Positions 35,024 through 44,373 of a stretch of DNA of 64,000 bases are shown here, in pieces (the stretch's first letter is position 1; every line of letters begins with the position of its first letter). A program made the translations under genes and the position numbers. Origin of the DNA: Tessaracoccus sp. (GTDB lineage Bacteria > Actinomycetota > Actinomycetes > Propionibacteriales > Propionibacteriaceae); NCBI RefSeq assembly GCF_016714275.1, contig NZ_JADJNP010000018.1, forward strand, positions 1-64,000. The letters run 5' to 3'. The notes below the pieces were generated by a model, which was not told where the DNA came from, ran no database searches, and worked only from the letters and a program-made list of their open reading frames with translations.

Positions 35024-36069
35024 TGCGCACACCTCGGGTCCACTGGGTTGGCAGCGCAGTCCCGGGCGCCGCAGGCCTTCTCGACCTTCTCGCGCGCAGG
35101 TCCGGTGAGCTTGCGCGCATGACGCAGGCCACCGCCACGGTCACCGTTCTCGCATGCCGCGAGACCCGCCAAGCGGCGAGCTGTGAGGTTGCCGGGCTCG
35201 ACGGCGAGCACCTTTTCCGCCTGCTCGATCGCGGTCGCGTAGTCTTTCGCGATGAAGGCTTTCTGGCCACTGGAGAGGAGCTGCTTGGAGTCGGGCGCCG
35301 CGGATGGAGGTGGTTCGTCGGGGAGGGGGGGCGCGGCATCACCGGACTCGACGTCCTCCGGCTCCGGTTCGTCTCCGGGGGGGGCGTTGGCGGAACCTGC
35401 ATCGACCGGCGCTGCGCTCGCATCGGCTGTCGGGCTCTCAAGATCACTTGCCAGCGTCCATCCGATCACGCGGCCGCCGTGGCCGTCGTCGACGGCGACG
35501 ACGACCTCGTTACCCTTGGTCTCGAGAAGCATGACGCGCTGCCCCTGTGTCACACTCGCAATCACGCGACGTAGGGGGCGGGCGGCGTAGAGCTTCAGCG
35601 GGCGTGGAGCCGCGAGTTCGCGCGCCACGACGTAGCCGCGGTAGGCGCGGTACAGCTCGACTGAGTCGACGGCGAGCTGGCCCGGGACCAGGCTCCTGGT
35701 CTCGATAAAGCCCGCGGCGTCGGAGCCGCTGCGCACCCAGGTCCAGCGCCCCTTGATCTGGCCGGGCTCGACGACGGTACCGGGCCGGATCAGTGTCGCC
35801 GTACCCGCGGCCTTGGCCTCCGGGTAGGCCCGGACCGAACGCGGCCCGACGACAAGCGCGCACTTGATCGCCTCGCAGAGTAGCCGCGCCTGCGCTGGAG
35901 CTGCGGTCACCGCGTGACGCGCGTCGGCTTGCGGATCATTGGTCGGCGGCGCGGTTTCGCGCGATGGCGCCGGCGAGGTCGGTGCCATCGACGATCCGGC
36001 GCCGGTCGCGATGATCAGCGCGGCGATCGCGATCGCGAGATCGTGGAGCTCGAGGTGGAAGACCTTCAT
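35020..36069 (-). CDS. Exported SH3-like/TPR-like protein
   Basis: 349 aa; ATG overlaps the upstream stop as ATGA. An N-terminal hydrophobic segment (LAIAIAALIIATGAG) is a signal anchor. Two bacterial SH3-like segments follow near 70-110 (VVGPRSVRAYPEAK, GRWTWVRSGSDAAGFI) and 150-195. A Pro/Asp/Glu-rich linker leads to a TPR-like repeat near 265-330 (SGQKAFIAKDYATAIEQAEK). SH3b modules often bind peptidoglycan or peptides. Probable periplasmic adaptor for the neighbouring membrane protein. Confidence 0.65.
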   Translation of the reverse strand: MKVFHLELHDLAIAIAALIIATGAGSSMAPTSPAPSRETAPPTNDPQADARHAVTAAPAQARLLCEAIKCALVVGPRSVRAYPEAKAAGTATLIRPGTVVEPGQIKGRWTWVRSGSDAAGFIETRSLVPGQLAVDSVELYRAYRGYVVARELAAPRPLKLYAARPLRRVIASVTQGQRVMLLETKGNEVVVAVDDGHGGRVIGWTLASDLESPTADASAAPVDAGSANAPPGDEPEPEDVESGDAAPPLPDEPPPSAAPDSKQLLSSGQKAFIAKDYATAIEQAEKVLAVEPGNLTARRLAGLAACENGDRGGGLRHARKLTGPAREKVEKACGARDCAANPVDPRCAQ

Positions 36070-39000
36070 CGAGCACCGCCGAGGCAGAGCAACAGCGCGA
36101 CCAGCAGCACGCCGAGCCGGACCAGTTCCCCCGTGTGAGGGCGGTTGATCGCGCGGAAGCCGATCGCGAGCCCGGTCGCGAGCCCCAACACCCCGCCGGC
36201 GATGGTCCAGCCGATCAGCATCGCGGTCGTGCTCCCGCTGGTGTCGAACACGCCGATCAGCCGGCCGCAGACCCGGTCCATGCCACCCGCCGCTTCGAGC
36301 ACGAACACGCCGACGCTGCGACGCGCGAGCACTGCGATCGCAAGAATCGTCGCTGCGAGCACGTCGCGCTGGACGAGGAAGTACAACCCGGTAGTTACCA
36401 TCGCCGTCGCTGCCAACGCGCGCGCGCCGTCCCCGCTGGCGGCCTGGTGGCACTCCTTGATCCCGAGGATGAGGAAGATGATGATGGCGCCGACCTTGAT
36501 CATGTCGACCAGTGACTCGTCGGGCGGGTGCAGCCAGAACCGGCCCGCGATCCTCCACACCGCGAAGCGCTCGATCGCAACCAGGACCGCGGCAGTAGCC
36601 AGGCCGAGGCCACCGGGCTCGCCGACGCTGGCCTGCAACGTGGCGCGCATGATCAGCATCAAGAGCGCGCCGCACAGCATCCAGGCCACGCTGGCGAACA
36701 CCAGCGGCGGCCACGGGAATCCGACGGAGAGGCCGAGGCGCGCGGTCTCGCACGGCGGCTGGCGCCGATCTGGGTGCGCGTGACGGATCTCGACCTCGCC
36801 GCGGATCTCGCCGGCCTTGCCCTTGGCCGGGCACAGGGTCACCTTCGCGCGGGCCGGCTCGCCGGGCTCGACGATCATCAGTGGGACGTATGCCACCGTG
36901 AGCCCGAGCGGCCTGCGGTGATCGAACTCGAGGTGCGCCACGCGCACCGGGTCGCGATTCACTACCACCAGCTCGAAGTCCGCGGTCTGGCCGTCGCCAA
37001 CGGTCGCAGTGCGACGCGACCAGTGGAACTCAAGGGTGGGCGGCGGCTCGCCCAGTTCGAGGCAGAGCGCTGGGAATCGCCCAGGGTGGACCTGGCCCTG
37101 CAAGCCGGGCGAGAGCGCATGGCGTTGTGAGCCCTCGATCCACACGCCGAGCACGCCAGACTGGGCGAGTCGCTGTACCTCCGCGCGCACGGCCGGCTCG
37201 GCAATCGCGGCGACGAGCTGATCGATCGAGGCGATCGGCCGGCCCTGGACCTCGAGGGTAGCCAGCCGCAACACCTGCCAGCCGAACACGTGCGCACGTT
37301 CCGACGCCGGCCACGCGTCGAGTTCCTGCTCTGAACAGCGGGCGAGATCGTCAGGCAGGCCCGGGATCGCCAGCGGACCATAGAGCGCGTCGCGCACGCG
37401 GGCTCGCGCGAGCGGATCGACCAGATCGTCGAAGGTGATGCTCGAGAGTGCGAGGGCACGTCGACCCGGCACCGGGTGGATGCTGCGCGCCCCGAGCAGC
37501 CTCGACACCCGGTCGGCGGCAAGGTGCGCCGGCGCACCTCGCTCGTTCGCCACCAGCGCGCCGGCGCCCGGGTGGATCGCCTCGGCCCACACCTCGAGTA
37601 CCCCCGACGTGAGCAGTCCGTGCAAGAGTTCACGCCCGCCCGGCGCATCAAGGAGATCAGTGACGTCGCTGGCGGACCGCAGGCGGCCGGTCGAGTGCGG
37701 CAGAACGCGGAGCCCGAGCCGGATGCACGCGACCATCGCCTTGGCGGCATCGGAGAGTGTGCGATCGCCGCGGATCTCCTCGAGCACCCGGACCGCGTCG
37801 GGCGAGTTGCGGAAACGCTCCTGCGGCACGCCCTCGCGGATGTGGTGCCAGATCGCGACTGGATCGGCGACCTTCAGCGGCAGCTGCGCGAAGTCCTCGA
37901 CCGAGGCGACCACCAACCCAGCAACCTGATAGCGCGTGCAGCCGATGAGCTGCGCGAAGCGCTCGACCTTGAGCTTGCGATCGTCGGTGACGATCTGTGC
38001 GGTCGCCGCGGCCAGCCGCTCGTCGCGCTGGGCCTCGCGCAGCCAGGCCTCGAGGAAGCCTCCCAGGAGGAGGTTCTCGATCGCCGCGGCCTGGGTTCCG
38101 CCATCGACGATCGGGCGCAGTTCATCGAGGCTGGTTGCCACGCCGCGCCGCGATCCCGGCGTCACCGGCCGACTCGCGCTGAAGAGCAGTCGCGGGCTCC
38201 CCGAACTCCACAGAAAGCTCCAGGTCGCAAGGTCTAACGCCTGGTTGCCCGCGGCGCTGCGAGTCGCCGCCCGGGCACGCACGGCGTCGGCGCGGCTGAC
38301 GGTCTCGAGCCAGTCCCCGAGGACATCGTGCTCAAGGCACCAGGCTACCGCGTCCCAGTAGGCCTCGGCGTGGGTCACCAACTCGGTCACGCTGGTCACC
38401 ACCACCACGCGTGCGCCGGTCCACAGTGGGAGGCCACGGAAGCCGAGCGACCACAACACCTGAATCGCGGCCTTGCGCAGGAACGACGGCCGTTGTCGAT
38501 CGGTACGCCCGTGAGCCTGGTTCCGGAGCTCGCCGACGCGGCGCACGATCGCAGCGTCGACGCCCGAGAACCTCAGCCAGTGCTCGAGGAGGCCGTCAGC
38601 CAAGGCGTTGGCGAGGTCGTCGAGCACGTACTCGCGGCCGGCGCGCTCGATCAGGTCGTCCGGAGACGCCACGCTCCGGTCGGCGCTGGGATGATGCCCC
38701 GGGATCAGCGGCAGCTCGCGGTGGCCGTTCGCCCACAAGAAGTGCCAGACCGCGAGCGCCCGACACTCGCATGCGATGGCCGCGTTGCGCGCCTGCTCGC
38801 CGCTCACCATCCGGTCCTCGAATTCGCGCTCGAGGTACGCAATCAGTGACTCTTTGTGGTCCGGGGACTCGTTGGTGATCCGCACGCCGAGCGTGAAGTC
38901 ATCGATCAAGGCGTTTCTGAGATCCTCGAACCGCCAGTCGCGGGCCTTGCCCCAACTCAGGTGACGCTGGGCCTCGCCGCGCTCGGGCGGCAGCGGCCCG

Positions 39001-39659
39001 GTGAAGTCGTGGATGGTCCGGCGGTATTCAGCGTAGACGGCGTCCAGCGCGGCGTCGTCGTAGCCGTACTCCACGGCTCGGCGTCGAACCAGCACGTGCT
39101 CGTCGTGGCTCAACTCGAGATCTCGAACGACCTGCGTGATGAGCTCGAACAGGTCGCGGCGTTCGGCCTCGCGATGTTCGGCGCGCACCATCTCGTCGAG
39201 CGCGCGCTCGGCGCCGCTCTCGGCGTCGGCCAGCGCGACCATGCGCTTGCGCCACGCTTCGTACGCGGGGAGCTTCTGGGCTGCAGTCTTGAACCGGTTG
39301 TCCTTCTGGACCTGCGCGCGGAGATCGTCGAGGAATGCCGCGATCTGCGCGCGGACCACCGCGTGACCGGTGGCGAGGATCAGCGCGGTATCGCGCACCG
39401 CGAGCACCTGCCAGGTGGACAATTTGCCGCGGTTGACGGCATCGGCTTCCTCGTAGCCGAAGAACGGCAGCTTGCTCTCGAATGCGCTCGCAGGCCGGGC
39501 CGCTTCGACCGCGGCGGGCGCGTCACCGCGTAGCTCCAACCCCGGCCGGGTGTCGTCGTCGCGCACGATCAGCCGCCGATCGCCGCGCGACTCCCCTTCC
39601 TCCGGTTCGAGCACCTCGAGCCGGGCCGACCTCCGCGGCGGCGGCTCGTCGTCGGTCAC
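36066..39659 (-). CDS. Large membrane protein with Ig-like domain and C-terminal helices
   Basis: 1197 aa. The GTG at 39659 overlaps the Hsp70 stop as GTGA. The first 930 residues are soluble, mostly helical and unrecognised. About 940-1000 is a beta-rich Ig-like or CARDB-like domain (TADFELVVVNRDPVRV). From about 1010 on there are six or seven hydrophobic segments (for example VAWMLCGALLMLIM, GAIIIFLILGI, LVALLLCLGGA). It sits between a cytosolic Hsp70 and envelope proteins, so it may link them. No family recognised. Confidence 0.75.
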   Translation of the reverse strand: MTDDEPPPRRSARLEVLEPEEGESRGDRRLIVRDDDTRPGLELRGDAPAAVEAARPASAFESKLPFFGYEEADAVNRGKLSTWQVLAVRDTALILATGHAVVRAQIAAFLDDLRAQVQKDNRFKTAAQKLPAYEAWRKRMVALADAESGAERALDEMVRAEHREAERRDLFELITQVVRDLELSHDEHVLVRRRAVEYGYDDAALDAVYAEYRRTIHDFTGPLPPERGEAQRHLSWGKARDWRFEDLRNALIDDFTLGVRITNESPDHKESLIAYLEREFEDRMVSGEQARNAAIACECRALAVWHFLWANGHRELPLIPGHHPSADRSVASPDDLIERAGREYVLDDLANALADGLLEHWLRFSGVDAAIVRRVGELRNQAHGRTDRQRPSFLRKAAIQVLWSLGFRGLPLWTGARVVVVTSVTELVTHAEAYWDAVAWCLEHDVLGDWLETVSRADAVRARAATRSAAGNQALDLATWSFLWSSGSPRLLFSASRPVTPGSRRGVATSLDELRPIVDGGTQAAAIENLLLGGFLEAWLREAQRDERLAAATAQIVTDDRKLKVERFAQLIGCTRYQVAGLVVASVEDFAQLPLKVADPVAIWHHIREGVPQERFRNSPDAVRVLEEIRGDRTLSDAAKAMVACIRLGLRVLPHSTGRLRSASDVTDLLDAPGGRELLHGLLTSGVLEVWAEAIHPGAGALVANERGAPAHLAADRVSRLLGARSIHPVPGRRALALSSITFDDLVDPLARARVRDALYGPLAIPGLPDDLARCSEQELDAWPASERAHVFGWQVLRLATLEVQGRPIASIDQLVAAIAEPAVRAEVQRLAQSGVLGVWIEGSQRHALSPGLQGQVHPGRFPALCLELGEPPPTLEFHWSRRTATVGDGQTADFELVVVNRDPVRVAHLEFDHRRPLGLTVAYVPLMIVEPGEPARAKVTLCPAKGKAGEIRGEVEIRHAHPDRRQPPCETARLGLSVGFPWPPLVFASVAWMLCGALLMLIMRATLQASVGEPGGLGLATAAVLVAIERFAVWRIAGRFWLHPPDESLVDMIKVGAIIIFLILGIKECHQAASGDGARALAATAMVTTGLYFLVQRDVLAATILAIAVLARRSVGVFVLEAAGGMDRVCGRLIGVFDTSGSTTAMLIGWTIAGGVLGLATGLAIGFRAINRPHTGELVRLGVLLVALLLCLGGAR

Positions 39660-41326
39660 ACGACCTCCACAAGGCGCAGGAACTCGCGCCGCCTGGTCAG
39701 CTCGTCCTCCGACATCACCATCAGCGGGTCGTACTCGATGATGGCCTCGGTACGTTTGCCGAAGGCCTCGACGATCAGCCGGCGCTCCAAGTTGACGTCG
39801 GCCTCGACGGTCACCACGACCGGCCCGGCCTTGCCGGCCGGAATGCCGCGAAGCGTCGCGGTGCCGACCCGGTTGCAGCGTTTCAGCTCCGGGCGCTCGC
39901 CCTCCCACAGCTCGACATCGAGCGTCTCGACGTCGTCCTGGTTGGTGACGAACTTGTCGGCCACCGAGACTCGGCACGGCAGCGGCGTGCCCTTGGCCAA
40001 GAGGTTGGCGACGACCCACTCGCGCCGACTGGCGCTCCACGCCTTGATGCCGAGACCGTTCGGCAACGCGTTCCCGATCACCGCCCGGCCCACCCGGCCG
40101 GCGGACGACTCGGTCGGCACCTCGATCGGGACCGGGATCCCGGCCGACGACACCAACGAGACCGACGCGCGTCGGGTCGCCAGGCGATGGGCGTGGAGCG
40201 CGGCGCCTTGGACCACGGCCACGTCGGGATCCAGATCGGTCCGCAGCGGGCGCCCCGACCGAGCCGCGAGCGCCTCGCGAACGTGGACCAGGCGACTCGA
40301 TCCGCCGACGCACACGATCGAAGTCAGCCCTTCCCAGGTCACCCCCGACCACCGCAGCGCCTCGTCGGCGCAACGCAGGCAGTCGTCGACCAGTTCCTGA
40401 GTCCGATCGAGGAACTCGGCGCGGGTCAGGAAGTGGGTGCTCTTCATCCCGTCGTATTTCCGGCTCTTGCACACGACCTGGATGCGCTTGTCGGGCACCG
40501 CAGGATCGTTGAGCTCGACCTTGGCGTCTTCCGCGATCTGGTACCAGCGCCGGGTGTTCCGATCGTCAAGGAAGCGGTCTTCGAAGTTCGGCCAGGCTTC
40601 GCGGTAGCGATCGACCAACCACGCGAAGATCGCGCGGTCGAAGTCGCGGCCACCGCGCTTGGTGCCGGCGTTGCCAAGCACCGTGAACCGATCGGCCGCG
40701 ATCTCGGCGACCGTGACGTCGAGCGTGCCGCCGCCGAGATCGAAGACCATGTACTTCCCGGGCGCGGGGTCGGCGCCGAGGAACGCGAGCGCCGCGGCGT
40801 TGGGCTCGGTGAGGGTGTCGACCACGACCAGTTCGGCGAGCTGCGCAGCCTGCGCGGTGGCCTTACGCCGCGGATCGTTGAACGCTTGTGGGTGGGTGAT
40901 CACGACCTCACCCATCACGGTGCCGCGCGCCTCGACCACCTTTCGCATCTTCTTCAGAACCAGGGCGCCGATGTCCTCGGCCGAGTACTCCCAACCGTGC
41001 CCGTCGAAGATCCAGGGCGGCGCGTCGGGATCGTGGTCGGCGAGACCCTCTCCGATCCACAGCTTGGACTCTTCGACGTAGCGCATGGGTGGTGCACCGT
41101 CGCTCCACGCCTCGCTCGCAGCCATGGCGCCCCGCCCGACATGGGCGATGCGGTCACCGCGCCGATCGAGGGTGAGGCTCACCGCCGAGCGCAGGGTGTG
41201 CAGGTGGTCATCGGGGCGGCCGGGCGCGTGATCGACAGCGTAGATCTCCACCTCACCGTCGAGCGGACGGACCCGCGCGCACTTGGTGTACGTGGTCCCG
41301 AGGTCGACCCCAAAGATCGTGCTCAT
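39656..41326 (-). CDS. Hsp70-family chaperone/ATPase (DnaK-like, short)
   Basis: 556 aa. Nucleotide-binding domain motifs: VDLGTTYTK at 7-15 (phosphate 1), FDLGGGTLDV near 192 (phosphate 2), VCVGGSSR near 335 (adenosine). The substrate-binding part (about 380-540) is shorter than in DnaK and the lid is nearly absent. Flanked by ATGA and GTGA overlaps with the small Cys/His gene and the large membrane gene. No DnaJ or GrpE gene is next to it, so it is a specialised rather than housekeeping chaperone. Confidence 0.9.
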   Translation of the reverse strand: MSTIFGVDLGTTYTKCARVRPLDGEVEIYAVDHAPGRPDDHLHTLRSAVSLTLDRRGDRIAHVGRGAMAASEAWSDGAPPMRYVEESKLWIGEGLADHDPDAPPWIFDGHGWEYSAEDIGALVLKKMRKVVEARGTVMGEVVITHPQAFNDPRRKATAQAAQLAELVVVDTLTEPNAAALAFLGADPAPGKYMVFDLGGGTLDVTVAEIAADRFTVLGNAGTKRGGRDFDRAIFAWLVDRYREAWPNFEDRFLDDRNTRRWYQIAEDAKVELNDPAVPDKRIQVVCKSRKYDGMKSTHFLTRAEFLDRTQELVDDCLRCADEALRWSGVTWEGLTSIVCVGGSSRLVHVREALAARSGRPLRTDLDPDVAVVQGAALHAHRLATRRASVSLVSSAGIPVPIEVPTESSAGRVGRAVIGNALPNGLGIKAWSASRREWVVANLLAKGTPLPCRVSVADKFVTNQDDVETLDVELWEGERPELKRCNRVGTATLRGIPAGKAGPVVVTVEADVNLERRLIVEAFGKRTEAIIEYDPLMVMSEDELTRRREFLRLVEVV

Positions 41327-41700
41327 GACGCGGGTGCTGACCTCACGACGGCGAGGTGCTCGTCATCTCCCTGGATCGCGTCGAACAGCGTCACCAACGG
41401 CACCTCGACCTGCTCGACCTTCGCGGTCGGGCGGGCGGCATCGCGCAACTGGAGACGGAGCACATTGGGCCGTCCCGGCGGCACCGCCTCGGCTGCAGTG
41501 ACGATCATCTGGATGCCCCCAAGAGTCACCGCTAGCAGCCGTTCAGCACGGCCGATGCAGCCTTCGGTGTGCCAATGGATGTGACCTTGCTCCGCGTGAA
41601 ACACGGCAACTGCATGGCGGCCGCCGTGGCTCCAACAGAACAGCGAACCCGCCGGGACTGGCGTCTTGCACTGACAAGTAGGCGATTTGCCCATGATCAT
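41323..41700 (-). CDS. Small Cys/His-rich protein between two Hsp70-type genes
   Basis: 125 aa; ATG at 41700 overlaps the upstream stop as ATGA (a second ATG at 41694). The N-terminal CQCKTPV, FCWSHGG and HIHWHTEGC may form a zinc site. The remaining 80 residues are beta-rich. No family. Its place between the two Hsp70-type ATPases suggests a cofactor or adaptor. Confidence 0.65.
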   Translation of the reverse strand: MIMGKSPTCQCKTPVPAGSLFCWSHGGRHAVAVFHAEQGHIHWHTEGCIGRAERLLAVTLGGIQMIVTAAEAVPPGRPNVLRLQLRDAARPTAKVEQVEVPLVTLFDAIQGDDEHLAVVRSAPAS

Positions 41701-44357
41701 CCCTCGATCTTCTCGCGAAGCGCATCGCGGAACAGCTCCTCGAGCAGCACCTCGAACGCGCCCTTCTTGAACCAGGTCGGCTTCAAGTCGGCGCAGCCGA
41801 TCCGGAGCTTCCCGAGGCTGTCGACCAGGTCGGGATCCAGCTCTTTCACCGGGGTGAGGTCGCGTGGCAACGCAGGCGGACCGTCGCGCCAGTCAAACGA
41901 CGGGCTCGCGTCGAACTCTGCGTACCAGGTCGCGGGACCGTCGACTGCCTGCCCAGGAACGGCACCCAGCTTCCCCTTCGCCGCTGCCGCCCCCTCGGCT
42001 CCTCCCAGCGCCGGTCGATTGCGCTTGTTCGCGCTGTCGTTGTTATCATAGCGAACAAACCATGGAATGGAGCGCTTGTTGCCGGCGGTCCGCACGTTCG
42101 TCGTCCAGCCCACGATTCCGGACGACAATTGGCCTTTGTCACCGACTCGACTCTTGGGCCCGATCACCCCTACCGCGACCGCGGCCTTGTCGTGGGGCAC
42201 ATTCGTGGCCGACCGCCCCGGCGTGAAGATCAGTGTCTTGGTCCGGAGCACCGCGAGGCGATCCTTGGCATACGAGTGATCGCCCGTCAGGTAGCCGTTG
42301 ATCAGTGCCTCGGTGCGCGACTCGAGGGCGGCGCACAACGCCGCCTTGAAGTCGGCGGTGGTCGTCGTGGTCTTGAAGCGCCATCCATTGCCGAGCAGGT
42401 GGATGGCAATCGAGATTTCGTTGTCCTGGTCATCGACGCCGACGACCGCGGTTCGCGCGAAGCGGCCCTCGATCACGCCGGCCGCCAGCATGCGCGCCGC
42501 CAGTTCGACGACGTAGCCATAGAAGTGGTCGGTGCGATTGACGCGCGCGCGCTCGCGATTGGGATTGAACAGCCGCGAGTCCTTGACGACGTTGCTGGCC
42601 GAGGTCGATTCGCGGACCTTGCGACGCAGTTGGTCCACGCTGGCGCCTGCGGCGAGACACGTACTCTGCCGGGTACCGGCGTAGGCGGCCAGAAGCGCCG
42701 CGCCGGCATAGCGAACGCTGGTGACGTAGACGTTGTTCCAGGCGTCGTTCGATTCAGGTTCCTTGGTGCGAATCGCGATGTCGGTGCTGCCGCCGCCCAT
42801 GTCGAGGAACACTTCGACCGCCTTACGATCGTCGTTGCTCTGCGCCGCCGCTTCGGACTCGCTGGCGCCGGGCAGGATGCTCCAGCGCATGCCGGTGGCA
42901 CCAGGGAGGGCCTCGGACAGGTGTTCTACCGCCTTCTCGAGGACGGTGTGGTCGCCGGGCCCGAACGCCATTGGGTACGAGTAGCGCACGTACACCTCGG
43001 CCGGCATCGCGCCCTGGCGGATCCCGAAGCGCACCACGGCGTTCATGAGGGTCGCTGCGATGTACTGTGCTTGGAGCAAAGCGACCGGCTTGTGGAAGAC
43101 GGAGCCCTCCAGCATCGCGCTCCACTTGAACTCGCTGATGATGTGATCGGTCTCGGCGAAGGCGGGATCGATGCCGGCGATCGGGATGCCGAAATCGACG
43201 CCGTAGGTCCAGTTCGCGATGTCGCCCAGCGACTGGCTTTGATCGCCGCGGGTGCGGCGGAACAAAATCTCCGACGGATAGAGATCCTCGCTGGGGCCGA
43301 ACCCGGTGCGGCCCGGCCACAGGTCGGGCCCGCGGTGGACTGCTGGCTCGATCCCGGCGCGCACGATGTACAGGCTCCAGTCCGTCTCGGCGACGGGGCG
43401 CACCAGCTCGATCTCCTTGGAGCCCTGGATCTGGAATGCGACGCAGGTGTTCGACGTACCGAAATCCAATCCGACGTTGAGGTTGTTTCCCAGGGCTTTG
43501 TCCTCGACCGCCGGTACCTCGAAGAGCCCACCGGCCCGCGCCACGGTGGCGTCGAGCTTGCCGGCATCAGCCACCTCGATCGCGACCCAGGTCGGCCGCT
43601 CCTTGAGCCGTCCGACCAGCGCCTCGCCCGCGCGCTGCACGCTCGTCAACTCGGTGAAGCCGGTGCTCGCGCCGCGCACGAACATGCGTAGGCGCCGGTC
43701 GGGTCCGAGCATCGGCGTCGCCCCGGGGCCGGTCGCCGACAAACCGACCAGATAGTGGCGCCAGGTCGTGGTTGGCAGGTTGGGCCAGACGCGCAGGTTC
43801 ACGTCGCGGATGACGCTCTCCGCGCCGGTCTTTCCGGCATACGAGAAGAGCGGCAGTCGTACCTCGGCCGGCTCGCCGGCACCGCCGAGCAACGGCAGGC
43901 GGGCGACGTACTCGTCGCCCTCGATGTGGCCGAGTTGACCCTGGTCGCGGAGCCGATCGAGCTGACCCACGTCGACACAGTCCAGGTAGCGATGCAGGAC
44001 GGGCAGGACCGGCACCACGGGCGCGCCATCCTCGCGCTGGAACGCAGGGACTCGCGGGTAGCAGATCTGGTGCGGCTCGATGACGCCGAGGTTAGGGAAC
44101 TCAAGGCGAAACCGTCCGATCGTGACCGACCGCCCTCCACCCACCCCGGCCTTGCCCCAGCGAAGATATTCGACCTGTGGACCGGTCGCGCGCGCCAGCA
44201 CACCCTGCTTCTGGAGCACGACATCGAGTTCAAGGCCGCACAGCGGACAGATCAGCTCGACCTTGTCGTTGGCGCTCCCGATGCTCGGCGTGACAGCATG
44301 GACAGCGTCCAGACGCCCGAGCGTGAAACCACAGCCACAGGAGACTTCGGCGGACAT
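41697..44357 (-). CDS. Zinc-ribbon plus Hsp70/actin-fold ATPase
   Basis: 886 aa; ATG at 44357 with GGAGGGG ahead. N-terminal zinc ribbon (CGCGF, later CPLCG, within residues 7-45). A middle region to about 285 is unknown. The actin/Hsp70 ATPase fold follows: NVGLDFGTSNTCVAF near 292-306 and DMGGGSTDIAI near 519-529. It lacks a DnaK-like substrate-binding part, so it could be an MreB/SrfB-like actin-fold ATPase rather than a true chaperone. Followed by the small Cys/His gene with a 4-bp overlap. Confidence 0.8.
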   Translation of the reverse strand: MSAEVSCGCGFTLGRLDAVHAVTPSIGSANDKVELICPLCGLELDVVLQKQGVLARATGPQVEYLRWGKAGVGGGRSVTIGRFRLEFPNLGVIEPHQICYPRVPAFQREDGAPVVPVLPVLHRYLDCVDVGQLDRLRDQGQLGHIEGDEYVARLPLLGGAGEPAEVRLPLFSYAGKTGAESVIRDVNLRVWPNLPTTTWRHYLVGLSATGPGATPMLGPDRRLRMFVRGASTGFTELTSVQRAGEALVGRLKERPTWVAIEVADAGKLDATVARAGGLFEVPAVEDKALGNNLNVGLDFGTSNTCVAFQIQGSKEIELVRPVAETDWSLYIVRAGIEPAVHRGPDLWPGRTGFGPSEDLYPSEILFRRTRGDQSQSLGDIANWTYGVDFGIPIAGIDPAFAETDHIISEFKWSAMLEGSVFHKPVALLQAQYIAATLMNAVVRFGIRQGAMPAEVYVRYSYPMAFGPGDHTVLEKAVEHLSEALPGATGMRWSILPGASESEAAAQSNDDRKAVEVFLDMGGGSTDIAIRTKEPESNDAWNNVYVTSVRYAGAALLAAYAGTRQSTCLAAGASVDQLRRKVRESTSASNVVKDSRLFNPNRERARVNRTDHFYGYVVELAARMLAAGVIEGRFARTAVVGVDDQDNEISIAIHLLGNGWRFKTTTTTADFKAALCAALESRTEALINGYLTGDHSYAKDRLAVLRTKTLIFTPGRSATNVPHDKAAVAVGVIGPKSRVGDKGQLSSGIVGWTTNVRTAGNKRSIPWFVRYDNNDSANKRNRPALGGAEGAAAAKGKLGAVPGQAVDGPATWYAEFDASPSFDWRDGPPALPRDLTPVKELDPDLVDSLGKLRIGCADLKPTWFKKGAFEVLLEELFRDALREKIEG

Positions 44358-44373
44358 CAGCCCCTCCACGAGC

